From JBAZOJ01 sp041648755 (GTDB taxonomy: Bacteria > Planctomycetota > B143-G9): a stretch of DNA of 9,935 bases. The translations under genes and the position numbers were made by a program. The notes below the pieces were generated by a model. That model worked only from the letters and a program-made list of their open reading frames with translations, did not search any database and had not been told where the DNA came from. Positions 1-6,796 of this stretch are shown one piece after another. The stretch lies in the NCBI GenBank assembly GCA_041648755.1, contig JBAZOJ010000141.1:1-9935 (forward strand), written 5' to 3'. How positions within the stretch are numbered: position 1 is the first letter of the stretch; the number at the start of each line of letters is the position of its first letter.

Positions 1-20
1 CTTGACGCTCTCGCAAACCA

Positions 21-1082
21 GTGAAGACGCGCTCCTTGGAAAGCTGGCGGAACCTCCTCGTCATCAAGCCGACCTCAATCGGCGATGTTGTTCAAAGCCT
101 CACGGCCGTCTGTGCCCTAAAGGACACATTCCCTGACAGACGTGTGTCATTTCTTGTCGCAGACTCCATACTCCCGCTGCTTGTCGGGCACAAGTCCATC
201 GACGAATTGATCGTCTTCCCGCGCACCGAAATGAAGAAGGGCCCCCTGAGCTTCCTGCGCGCCATGAAACGCCTTGGCGGCGAACTGAAGGCAAGGCATT
301 ACGACGTGACTCTGGATCTTCAGGGATTGGCTCGCAGCGCAATCGCCGCACGTCTCAGCGGCGCTCCCATTCGCGTAGGATTCACATATGCGCGTGAAGG
401 TGCCACGCTTCTCTACACCCACAAAGTCAAAGCAGACAGGAAAGACGACTACGCTGTTGTCCGCTACTTGAAGGGAGCCGCCTTCCTGGGAGCAGCCATC
501 CCTGCCGGAAAAGTCCGCTTCGGCTTAATGCCTTCGCCAGAGGCAGTCGCCTCGCTGCGACAAATTCTACCCCCGGGCCCGTACGCTGCCGTCGTACCTG
601 GTGGCAGGTGGGAGATCCGCAGATGGCCTGCAGCCCATTTCGTGGAGACCTGCCGGAACATAATGCGGGACACCGACCTGCACATGCTTATTCTTGGCTC
701 CAGGGACGAAATGGAACTGTGTTCGGGAATCGCATCCACGCTACCCGGTTCGAGAGCAACCAGCCTCGCGGGGAACACCGATCTGCCAGGCCTCGCAGCA
801 GCGCTTTCGCTTTGCGAGATCACTCTTACCAATGACACCGGCCCCATGCACATCTCGGCAGCGCTCGGAATTCCGACAGTTTCCATCTGGGGGTCTACCG
901 AGCCCCGCCGAACTGGACCCTATGGGCAGGAGAGATGGATCATCCAGACCGACATGCCCTGCCGTGCGTGCTACAAGAAAAAATGTGCTACAATGCCGTC
1001 AGCCTGTATGGCCGACATACAGCCATCGCGGGTACTTGGAATATTCATGGCAGCACTTAACGAGAGACGTGTCATCCGTTGA
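21..1082 (+). CDS. Glycosyltransferase family 9 (ADP-heptose:LPS heptosyltransferase-like)
   Basis: Cytoplasmic, membrane-associated GT-B enzyme of family GT9, which adds ADP-activated heptose to the lipopolysaccharide inner core. The N-terminal motif LLVIKPTSIGDVV (about residues 12-24) is the typical GT9 opening. A PGGRWEIRRWP segment at 193-203 matches the family's PGARW..KRWP, and NDTGPMHISAALG beginning at N271 is the nucleotide-sugar-binding signature, followed by WGSTEPRRTGPYG. A late cysteine cluster (C314, C317, C322, C329) is also common in WaaF-like members. The 353-residue length is normal. The start is GTG, because an in-frame stop lies at 3-5 and no ATG precedes the core motif; a TTG at 36 is the alternative. 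No Shine-Dalgarno is visible. The stop overlaps the following exporter gene by 4 nt, which supports an LPS role. WaaF, WaaC or a GT9 with another sugar cannot be told apart here. Confidence 0.9.
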   Translation: MKTRSLESWRNLLVIKPTSIGDVVQSLTAVCALKDTFPDRRVSFLVADSILPLLVGHKSIDELIVFPRTEMKKGPLSFLRAMKRLGGELKARHYDVTLDLQGLARSAIAARLSGAPIRVGFTYAREGATLLYTHKVKADRKDDYAVVRYLKGAAFLGAAIPAGKVRFGLMPSPEAVASLRQILPPGPYAAVVPGGRWEIRRWPAAHFVETCRNIMRDTDLHMLILGSRDEMELCSGIASTLPGSRATSLAGNTDLPGLAAALSLCEITLTNDTGPMHISAALGIPTVSIWGSTEPRRTGPYGQERWIIQTDMPCRACYKKKCATMPSACMADIQPSRVLGIFMAALNERRVIR

Positions 1083-2848
1083 GCGGGAGATTCAAGTATT
1101 TCTCAATCATTATCCGGTACAGCAAGCCTTACAGGCTGTGGGTGTACTTGCTGTTCGTCGCGATAACCGGTTTTTCGGCCTCATCACTGCTCCTGACCGG
1201 CCTGCTCCAGAAGCTTATGAAGGATGTGTTCCCGGCAGACATAGCCAAGATGCCGGATGCTGCGCGCGATGCCGCCCTCGGTTCCTTGTACCTGATCCTC
1301 CTTCTCGGGAGCATAGCTTCGATAGGTTTGTTCGTGTTCGGAGGAGCCCGTGTTTTCCTGAGAAGATACATCTCCCTCAACGTGTCAATTGTGTTGCGCG
1401 AGAAGATTTTCCGCCACCTGACGAGTCTGTCCCTGCGATTCTTCAGTACTTCGCGTTCCGGAGACCTTATGTCCCGCGCAACGAACGACATTCTCAAAAT
1501 GGAAACTGCGTTCGAGACTTTCTGGGGCGAAATAGTCGATCCGCTGGTCAGGCTGCTCCTGTTCGTACCTGCCTGCTTCTACTTATCGTGGGAACTGTCC
1601 GCGATGATTCTGGCTGGCCTCCCGCTGATAATATTCGTTGTCAGGAGAGCGAGTAAGAAGATATTCCACGCCTCTGAGGAGAGCCTGATTCATCTGGGAA
1701 CGATTACCGAGAATCTCAGGGAGATGATCGAGGCCATCAGGATAATCCAGGCGTTCCGGCTGGAGGATGCTGCCGCGAAGAAGTTCTTGGGTACTCTTCG
1801 TGCATACTACGGTGCCGGGATCCGAGCCGTCCGTGCCTACGCGGCCAGTACGGGGTTCATGGAGGGCTTGACGAACTTTCTCGTGCTGTTCCTCATTTTC
1901 ATCGGAGTTCTTCTTTCCCTCAAGGGGCACATGGCGTTGAGCCTCGCTACTCTGATCCCCTATGTGTTCCTGTTGAGCCAGACCTACATGGCAATCAAGT
2001 CGCTATCGAGAAGCCACAATACGATCCAGGAGTCCTTCGCGGCCATCGACCGCATCGAGGAACTGCTCGCCCTGAAGAGCGACATTGTTGACGCCTCGGA
2101 CGCAATTGAACTGAAGGGCATCCGCAAGGGCATCGAGATGAAGGGAGTTGATTTCGCTTACGGTGGGGAACCCGTGCTGAGCGGGATAGCCCTGAATATC
2201 GAGGCCGGAACCACCGTGGCAATTGTAGGCCGAAGCGGAGCCGGAAAGACCACTCTCTTCAATCTTGTCGCTCGGTTCTACGATGTGAACTCAGGTGCTA
2301 TTCTGGTGGATGGCACAGATGTTCGAAACATCAAACACCATTCGCTGCTGGACAACATTGCCCTTGTCACTCAGGATCCAATACTGCTCAATGACACCAT
2401 CCGAAACAACATCGCCTACGGGCGCCCTGACGCGAGCGACGAAGAGATTCGGGCCGCTGCGGAATCAGCATACGTAATGGAATTCGCGGTCTCTCTGCCC
2501 GGAGGTCTCGACTACATGGTTGGGGAACGCGGGGGCAATGTTTCAGGTGGCCAACGCCAGCGAATCACGATCGCGAGGGCCATGCTGAAGAACGCTCCAC
2601 TGCTTCTGCTTGACGAGGCGACGTCATCTCTCGACTCTGAATCCGAGAAGATGGTGCATCTTGCCCTCGAAAAGCTCATGAAGGGAAGGACCACACTCGT
2701 GATAGCCCACAGGCTATCGACTGTACGGGAGGCCGACTTCATTGTTGTGCTCGACGGAGGTAAGGTTGTAGAGCGCGGCAGACATGATGAGCTTGTTGCT
2801 CTCGATGGCATCTATGCCCATATGTGTAGCCTGCAGGAGCTAAGCTGA
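1079..2848 (+). CDS. msbA: ABC exporter, lipid A flippase MsbA-like
   Basis: Half-size ABC exporter: an N-terminal six-helix membrane domain fused to an ATPase domain, acting as a homodimer in the inner membrane. Hydrophobic segments fall at about residues 20-42, 68-93, 150-170, 172-192, 265-284 and 289-309. The nucleotide-binding domain is complete: Walker A GRSGAGKT at 384-391, Q-loop Q432, signature VSGGQ at 488-492, Walker B LLLLDE at 508-513 followed by the D-loop SSLD, and the switch histidine H544 in IAHR. Length (589) is typical of MsbA. Its place directly after a GT9 heptosyltransferase favours lipid A-core flipping over drug export, but that is inference from context. The start is a TTG whose last two bases are shared with the upstream stop (TTGA). 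An in-frame stop at 1058-1060 leaves no ATG or GTG option before the first transmembrane helix. A weak GAGAG at 1062-1066 lies 12 nt upstream. Confidence 0.88.
   Translation: MSGRFKYFSIIIRYSKPYRLWVYLLFVAITGFSASSLLLTGLLQKLMKDVFPADIAKMPDAARDAALGSLYLILLLGSIASIGLFVFGGARVFLRRYISLNVSIVLREKIFRHLTSLSLRFFSTSRSGDLMSRATNDILKMETAFETFWGEIVDPLVRLLLFVPACFYLSWELSAMILAGLPLIIFVVRRASKKIFHASEESLIHLGTITENLREMIEAIRIIQAFRLEDAAAKKFLGTLRAYYGAGIRAVRAYAASTGFMEGLTNFLVLFLIFIGVLLSLKGHMALSLATLIPYVFLLSQTYMAIKSLSRSHNTIQESFAAIDRIEELLALKSDIVDASDAIELKGIRKGIEMKGVDFAYGGEPVLSGIALNIEAGTTVAIVGRSGAGKTTLFNLVARFYDVNSGAILVDGTDVRNIKHHSLLDNIALVTQDPILLNDTIRNNIAYGRPDASDEEIRAAAESAYVMEFAVSLPGGLDYMVGERGGNVSGGQRQRITIARAMLKNAPLLLLDEATSSLDSESEKMVHLALEKLMKGRTTLVIAHRLSTVREADFIVVLDGGKVVERGRHDELVALDGIYAHMCSLQELS
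2835..2839 (+). promoter_or_regulatory. Ribosome binding site for ogt
   Basis: AGGAG ends 8 nt before the ATG at 2848. It is the clearest Shine-Dalgarno in the window and lies inside the last codons of the exporter gene. It fixes the ogt start at the TGATG junction. Confidence 0.75.
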
Positions 2849-3375
2849 TGGAATTGCGCACTGAAGTCATTCGTTTCGGGACAGGTTCTGCAGCGGTCTG
2901 GACCGATAAGTCCGGGGAAATTCACCGCGCTCTGCTCGGAGGAGAACCTCCATCGTTGCGTACGCCTGCGACAATCGAGACAGGCTCTCCGGCCTCCTCC
3001 GCCGCAAGAGCACTCCTTGACTATTTCAACGGCGCTCCTGCAGATCTTTGCTCTCTCCCCATTTCGGGCGAAGTGCTCGATCCGATCGGGACATTCCGAA
3101 GACGTATTGAGGATGAGTTGCGGAAAGTAGGCTCGGGAGAGATGGTCAGCTACGGAGAACTTGCTGCGCGCGCTGGCAACCCGCGGGCGGCTCGGGCTGT
3201 CGGGGCTATAATGAGAACGAACCCGGTCCCGCTTTTCATCCCCTGCCATAGAGTAATCGGCTCCACCGGGGAGTTGGTCGGCTTTACCGGAGGAATGGAG
3301 TGGAAGATATACCTCCTTTCTCTTGAGGGTATAATAGTCAGAGGAATGAAGGTCATATGGAAGATCAACGAATAA
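2848..3375 (+). CDS. ogt: Methylated-DNA--protein-cysteine methyltransferase
   Basis: Suicide DNA-repair protein that moves the alkyl group from O6-alkylguanine (and O4-alkylthymine) to its own cysteine. The active site IPCHRVIG places the acceptor at C133, with H134 and R135. Upstream are the helix-turn-helix region SYGELAARAG, the RAV arginine finger (ARAVGAIMRTNP) and the conserved Asn-Pro. Downstream are the G-F-T-G-G-x-x-x-K motif and the LLSLEG glutamate. The 175-residue length and the lack of an Ada-type N-terminal regulatory domain fit Ogt/MGMT. The ATG shares one base with the exporter stop (TGATG). The C-terminal tail after LEG is about 13 residues long, and its last 19 nt overlap the next gene. 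All recognised catalytic positions are intact, so it should be active. Confidence 0.93.
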   Translation: MELRTEVIRFGTGSAAVWTDKSGEIHRALLGGEPPSLRTPATIETGSPASSAARALLDYFNGAPADLCSLPISGEVLDPIGTFRRRIEDELRKVGSGEMVSYGELAARAGNPRAARAVGAIMRTNPVPLFIPCHRVIGSTGELVGFTGGMEWKIYLLSLEGIIVRGMKVIWKINE

Positions 3376-3965
3376 TCCAGTTGCCCGAGCGCCGTGAGTC
3401 TTCCGGTATGGAGCTGTTCGATTGTGTCAGGGCACGACGCAGCAGGCGTTCATTCTCAAGTGATAGTATTGCCCTTCAGGATTTGTCGGACATCCTCTTT
3501 CACACCAGCGGGCACACCGGGCCGAAGTTGCACCTCAGGGCTGCTCCCTCTGCCGGAGGCATTCATGCAATCACGACTATTGTCGTAGCCAGTGGTGTGA
3601 AATCGCTTCCGCCAGGGGTGTATATATACAGCGGCTTGGAGCACACCCTTGAGTTGCACATGATCGGAGATGCCCGTAACAGTCTAGCGAAGGCCTGCCT
3701 TGACCAACGCTCAGTAGAAACAGCACCTGTGAGTGTCGTGTTTGCGGTCTCTGAAGACAAAGTCGCCCTGAGATACGGCGACAAGGCCCTGCGTTTTGCA
3801 GGCCTTGACATAGGACACTGCGGCCAGAATGTATATCTCGTCTGCGAGGCCTTAGGGCTCGCAACGTGCGCAGTGGGCGCATTCAAGGATGATCTGGTTT
3901 CTAAGGCCATCGATCTTCCCACCGGGCAGACGCCCTATTACGTCTTTCCCATCGGCAGGCGGTGA
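3357..3965 (+). CDS. SagB/ThcOx-type FMN nitroreductase family oxidoreductase
   Basis: Member of the nitroreductase fold in the SagB branch. Members bind FMN, and some oxidise azolines in thiazole/oxazole peptide biosynthesis; others have no known substrate. Visible marks are RARRSRRSFS (residues 25-34, FMN phosphate contacts), APSAGGIHA matching the family PSAGALYP, LPPGVYIY, the helix GLDIGHCGQNVYLVCEALGL, and a terminal FPIGR. The KYGxR stretch common in SagB-type oxidases is R139-Y140-G-D-K here, so the lysine and arginine look exchanged. Length (202) equals the catalytic core alone. ATG at 3357 is preferred because the LPERR...GMELFDCVRARRS lead-in matches family N-termini; M18 is the alternative. 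Purine-rich AGAGGA (3340-3345) and AAGG (3349-3352) precede it. It overlaps ogt by 19 nt and lies 1 nt before the HD gene. No YcaO cyclodehydratase or precursor peptide is visible in the window, so azole synthesis is not supported. Confidence 0.82.
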   Translation: MEDQRIIQLPERRESSGMELFDCVRARRSRRSFSSDSIALQDLSDILFHTSGHTGPKLHLRAAPSAGGIHAITTIVVASGVKSLPPGVYIYSGLEHTLELHMIGDARNSLAKACLDQRSVETAPVSVVFAVSEDKVALRYGDKALRFAGLDIGHCGQNVYLVCEALGLATCAVGAFKDDLVSKAIDLPTGQTPYYVFPIGRR

Positions 3966-3966
3966 C

Positions 3967-5406
3967 ATGGACGAGAGCTTGTACGGAACTCCTGAGTACT
4001 ACCACGGTGTCAACCTGATTGCCGATCCGGTTCATCGCTACATACCCATCACTTATCCGATGGAGGGGATTTCGGAAAAGACGACGGAACGAGATGTCAT
4101 CGATTCTTCCTGGGTGCAACGCCTGCGTCGCATCCATCAGTTGCAGAGCGCATGGTGGGTTTTCCCTGGCGCTGAGCACAGCCGGTTCGTTCACTCTCTT
4201 GGCGTAATGCACTGCGCAACACTGTTCGTGAAACACCTGTACCGGTCACTTCAGATATCACTTCAGGCACAGGGAGAAGAATGCCCCTCCGCTCCCTGCG
4301 TCGAGGAGACTATGCGTATCGCCGGGTTGTGTCACGATCTTGGTCATGGGCCGTTTGGTCATTTCTTCGACGAGCAATGCCTGCAACGCTACGGAATCAC
4401 GCACGAAGATCTCTCGCAGAAGATCATCGTTGAAGAGCTTGGCGATCTCATCACCGGCCTTTGTCGGTCTCCTTCCGGCTCTTTTGCTCCCGGGGAGTCC
4501 GTCGTGCCTGAGTATGTGGCATTCCTCATCAAGAAGCCCACTGAGAACGCCGATACCGAGCACATGGTCCCCTTGTGGGTCCGTTGGCTGCAACCTCTGT
4601 TCAGTGGGATATTTACGGTTGACAATATCGACTATACGCTTCGCGACGCCTACATGTGCGGGATATCCCCACGCCTGATTGACTTGGAGCGACTGCTATT
4701 CTACTCGTTCTTCACCGAGAACGGTCTGACCTTCCACTACTCCGGGCTCTCCTCACTGGAGATGTTCCTCAAGAGCCGCTGGTATCTGTACCAGAACGTC
4801 TACTACCATCGCACCGTGAGGGGAATCGACCTTCAGCTTGCAGACATCTTTGACAAGACCATTTCCCACATGATGACCAGAGACCCCCGCGAAAACCTGG
4901 ACGAATACAGCCGACTCACCGATTACAGCGTATTCGAGACCGTTGCCCGGTGGACGGACGACCCCGACGCGGAAAAGCGCAACTTGTCAACCTTGTGGGC
5001 GGCAGTTCTGCGCAGAGATGTCGCTTGGAAGCGCGTCTTCGAACAGGAACTCTCATATAAGGACATTGACGCCGGGCTGCGATTTGTCAAGCCTGAGGAA
5101 GTTGAGGACACAATCCGTCGTCTGCTTCCGAGCGAAGCCTCTTCATGGCGCTTCAAAGTGGACATGCCCATCCACGACCCGAAACCCGTCAACCCATACA
5201 TTATCCAGAAAGAGCGCCTGAAAGTCTACAACCCGAGCACCCGCATTGTAGAAGAGAAGTCGGTCCGCGATATCTTCCCGCATCTTCCAGGGAGCGTGGC
5301 AATACTCCGCGTCTACACCAAGGGCGGCGAGCACGCACGAGAGATGAACGAAGGTGCCAGACGGGCCCTTGCCTCATTCAACCAAGGCTATTCAACCAAT
5401 GTCTGA
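3967..5406 (+). CDS. HD-domain phosphohydrolase (SAMHD1/dGTPase-like)
   Basis: Cytoplasmic metal-dependent phosphohydrolase of the group that includes SAMHD1 and bacterial dNTP triphosphohydrolases; the substrate of this member is unknown. The N-terminus has the typical DPVHRYIPI and VIDSSWVQRLRRIHQL stretches, then PGAEHSRFVHSLGV with the first metal histidine H76. The doublet H123-D124 sits in CHDLGHGPFGHFFD, and VDNIDYTLRDAYMCG supplies the distal aspartate (D222), completing the H...HD...D set. The 479-residue length suits this group. The frame is open back to 3889, but ATG 3967 is chosen: the extra 26 residues would lie inside the preceding gene and look unlike the family, whereas from 3967 the protein starts just before the conserved region, 1 nt after the upstream stop, with a weak AGGCGG before it. 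It overlaps truA by 8 nt. The C-terminal third has no motif I recognise. Confidence 0.88.
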   Translation: MDESLYGTPEYYHGVNLIADPVHRYIPITYPMEGISEKTTERDVIDSSWVQRLRRIHQLQSAWWVFPGAEHSRFVHSLGVMHCATLFVKHLYRSLQISLQAQGEECPSAPCVEETMRIAGLCHDLGHGPFGHFFDEQCLQRYGITHEDLSQKIIVEELGDLITGLCRSPSGSFAPGESVVPEYVAFLIKKPTENADTEHMVPLWVRWLQPLFSGIFTVDNIDYTLRDAYMCGISPRLIDLERLLFYSFFTENGLTFHYSGLSSLEMFLKSRWYLYQNVYYHRTVRGIDLQLADIFDKTISHMMTRDPRENLDEYSRLTDYSVFETVARWTDDPDAEKRNLSTLWAAVLRRDVAWKRVFEQELSYKDIDAGLRFVKPEEVEDTIRRLLPSEASSWRFKVDMPIHDPKPVNPYIIQKERLKVYNPSTRIVEEKSVRDIFPHLPGSVAILRVYTKGGEHAREMNEGARRALASFNQGYSTNV

Positions 5407-6199
5407 CTCCCTGCCTCCTTCTGACCTCGTGCGCTTTGCAGCAGTTGTTGAGTACGACGGCACCAACTACTGTGGTTGGCAAGTACAGGCAAATGAAGTA
5501 ACAATCCAGCAGAGACTTGAGGAGGCACTACGCTCAGTGTATTCCCTTGACGTTCGCGTGACCGGCGCGGGCAGGACCGACTCAGGAGTCCATGCCGTCG
5601 GCCAAGTCTGCCATTTCGACGTCCCCCCTCACATTCCTTCTCAGAGCATACGCGACGCTCTGAATCATCATCTGCCCCCCGATATCTCCGTGTTTTGTGT
5701 GACATCAGTCCCCGATTCGTTCCATGCGCGATTCAGCGCACACATGAAGCAGTATTCCTACCGGATACTCACCAGCCCCGTTCGGTCTGTTTTCGACAGA
5801 TCCCGAGCCTGGCAACTATACCGGAGTCTCGATCCTTCCCGCGTTGCGGATGCTGCCAAGCTGTTCGAGGGCGAGCACGACTTCACCGCCTTCACAACCG
5901 AGCCGGAAACCAGGGAATCCTGCATTCGCAAGATCAGCAGCATAGATGTGCTTCACCAGAGCCCGTATTTTCTCTTGGCCTTTCGCGCTCAAGGGTTCCT
6001 GTACAACCTGGTTCGCGCCATTACCGGCGCCCTGGTTTTTGCAGGCAAAGGCAAAGTCGAACTTGATGTGCTCCGGACAATGCTCTCCGGCGGCAGGCGC
6101 GAACCTCCCATCCCACTGGCCCCGGCGCACGGTCTTCGCCTGGACTGGATCGAGTACGCCGGTTACCCGGCACTTAGACGCAGGTTGAGAGATGACTGA
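5399..6199 (+). CDS. truA: tRNA pseudouridine synthase A
   Basis: Converts uridines 38, 39 and 40 in the tRNA anticodon arm to pseudouridine. The family opening RFAAVVEYDGTNYCGWQVQ is present, followed by the catalytic motif GAGRTDSGVHAVGQVCHF with nucleophile D61 (E. coli TruA uses D60). Later come the conserved segments FHARFSAHMKQYSYRI, FEGEHDFTAFT and FLYNLVRAITGALVFAGKG. The ATG at 5399 gives 266 residues, a usual TruA length. A GTG 45 nt upstream in the same frame would add 15 residues unlike the family, and AAGG at 5384-5387 lies 11 nt before 5399. It overlaps the HD gene by 8 nt and the sigma factor gene by 8 nt, so it sits in the middle of the coupled cluster. Confidence 0.95.
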   Translation: MSDSLPPSDLVRFAAVVEYDGTNYCGWQVQANEVTIQQRLEEALRSVYSLDVRVTGAGRTDSGVHAVGQVCHFDVPPHIPSQSIRDALNHHLPPDISVFCVTSVPDSFHARFSAHMKQYSYRILTSPVRSVFDRSRAWQLYRSLDPSRVADAAKLFEGEHDFTAFTTEPETRESCIRKISSIDVLHQSPYFLLAFRAQGFLYNLVRAITGALVFAGKGKVELDVLRTMLSGGRREPPIPLAPAHGLRLDWIEYAGYPALRRRLRDD

Positions 6200-6773
6200 C
6201 GACATGAGTTCCCTTCCCGAGCGCGACTTGGTCACGCTCTTTCGTGATGGCGACAATGACGCCGGCAACGAACTGTACACCAGGTACAAAAGTCGGTTGG
6301 CGGGGCTTTGCTACAACATGATGCACGATTCGGACATGGCCGGCGAAATGGTTCAGGAGACGTTCTACCGGTTGCTGAAGCAACGCCATCTGGTCGACCC
6401 AAATCGCAATTTCGGTGCATTCGTCCATCGCATGGCTTTCAACCTTTGCATCGACGCGATCCGAAAGCGGAAGGTCATGGTCGACTGGGATGATTTCTCC
6501 TGGGTGCAGGAGGAAGCACCATCGACAGATGACGCGTACTTCGGTACTGTCACAAAGGTTCAGCACAAGAGTATCTGGAAGACAGTGGAACAACTGCCGA
6601 CCTCGGCTCGCACGCTGATCGAACTTAGGTATCGCTCGGAGTTGACTCCCGAGTCCATTGCCGAGGTGCTCGGAGTTCCTGCTTCGACAATCCGGGTACG
6701 CCTCCATCGCGCGAGGAAGATGCTTGCCGACATACTCGGGCCGGACTGGGTGGCTGAAAACGAAACGACGTAG
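6192..6773 (+). CDS. ECF-type RNA polymerase sigma factor
   Basis: Two-domain sigma-70 family protein that directs RNA polymerase to a specific regulon. Region 2 covers roughly residues 20-95, with D48-M-A-G-E-M-V-Q-E-T-F-Y matching the core-binding D..A.E..Q.TF pattern and FGAFVHRMAFNLCIDAIRKRK completing it. An acidic linker follows (VDWDDFSWVQEEAPSTDD). Region 4 begins at QLP (Q134-P136) and contains the helix-turn-helix ELTPESIAEVLGVPASTIRVRLHRARKML. There is no region 1.1 or region 3, and 193 residues is normal for an ECF factor. The ATG at 6192 overlaps the truA stop by 8 nt; M5 at 6204 is nearly as good, with GAGAG at 6187-6191 upstream. The gene ends in tandem TAG TAG. The following membrane protein, 23 nt away, is the likely regulatory partner. 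The ECF group and target promoter are not identifiable from this sequence. Confidence 0.92.
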   Translation: MTDDMSSLPERDLVTLFRDGDNDAGNELYTRYKSRLAGLCYNMMHDSDMAGEMVQETFYRLLKQRHLVDPNRNFGAFVHRMAFNLCIDAIRKRKVMVDWDDFSWVQEEAPSTDDAYFGTVTKVQHKSIWKTVEQLPTSARTLIELRYRSELTPESIAEVLGVPASTIRVRLHRARKMLADILGPDWVAENETT

Positions 6774-6796
6774 TAGTCATCCGTATTAACTGTAGA

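Noticed and set aside
694..1656. A 320-codon open frame on the + strand spanning the glycosyltransferase/exporter junction
   Set aside because: It overlaps two well-supported genes in another frame, its translation is rich in Arg and Pro with no recognisable motif, and it is a typical shadow in GC-rich DNA.
3330..3335. Perfect TATAAT inside the end of ogt, 21 nt before the SagB-like gene start
   Set aside because: No -35-like hexamer or extended -10 lies at the right distance, and the bases are explained by coding; an internal promoter is possible but unsupported.
3619..3630. 12-bp perfect palindrome TGTATATATACA
   Set aside because: It lies inside the SagB-like gene and is explained by codons for the conserved GVYIY stretch; there is no matching second copy.
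3889..3966. Upstream extension of the HD-domain gene by 26 codons
   Set aside because: The extension lies wholly within the preceding gene and does not resemble family N-termini; ATG 3967 fits the spacing and the family pattern.
6174..6707. 177-codon antisense frame across the sigma factor gene
   Set aside because: It mirrors a clearly coding sigma factor and shows no motif of its own.
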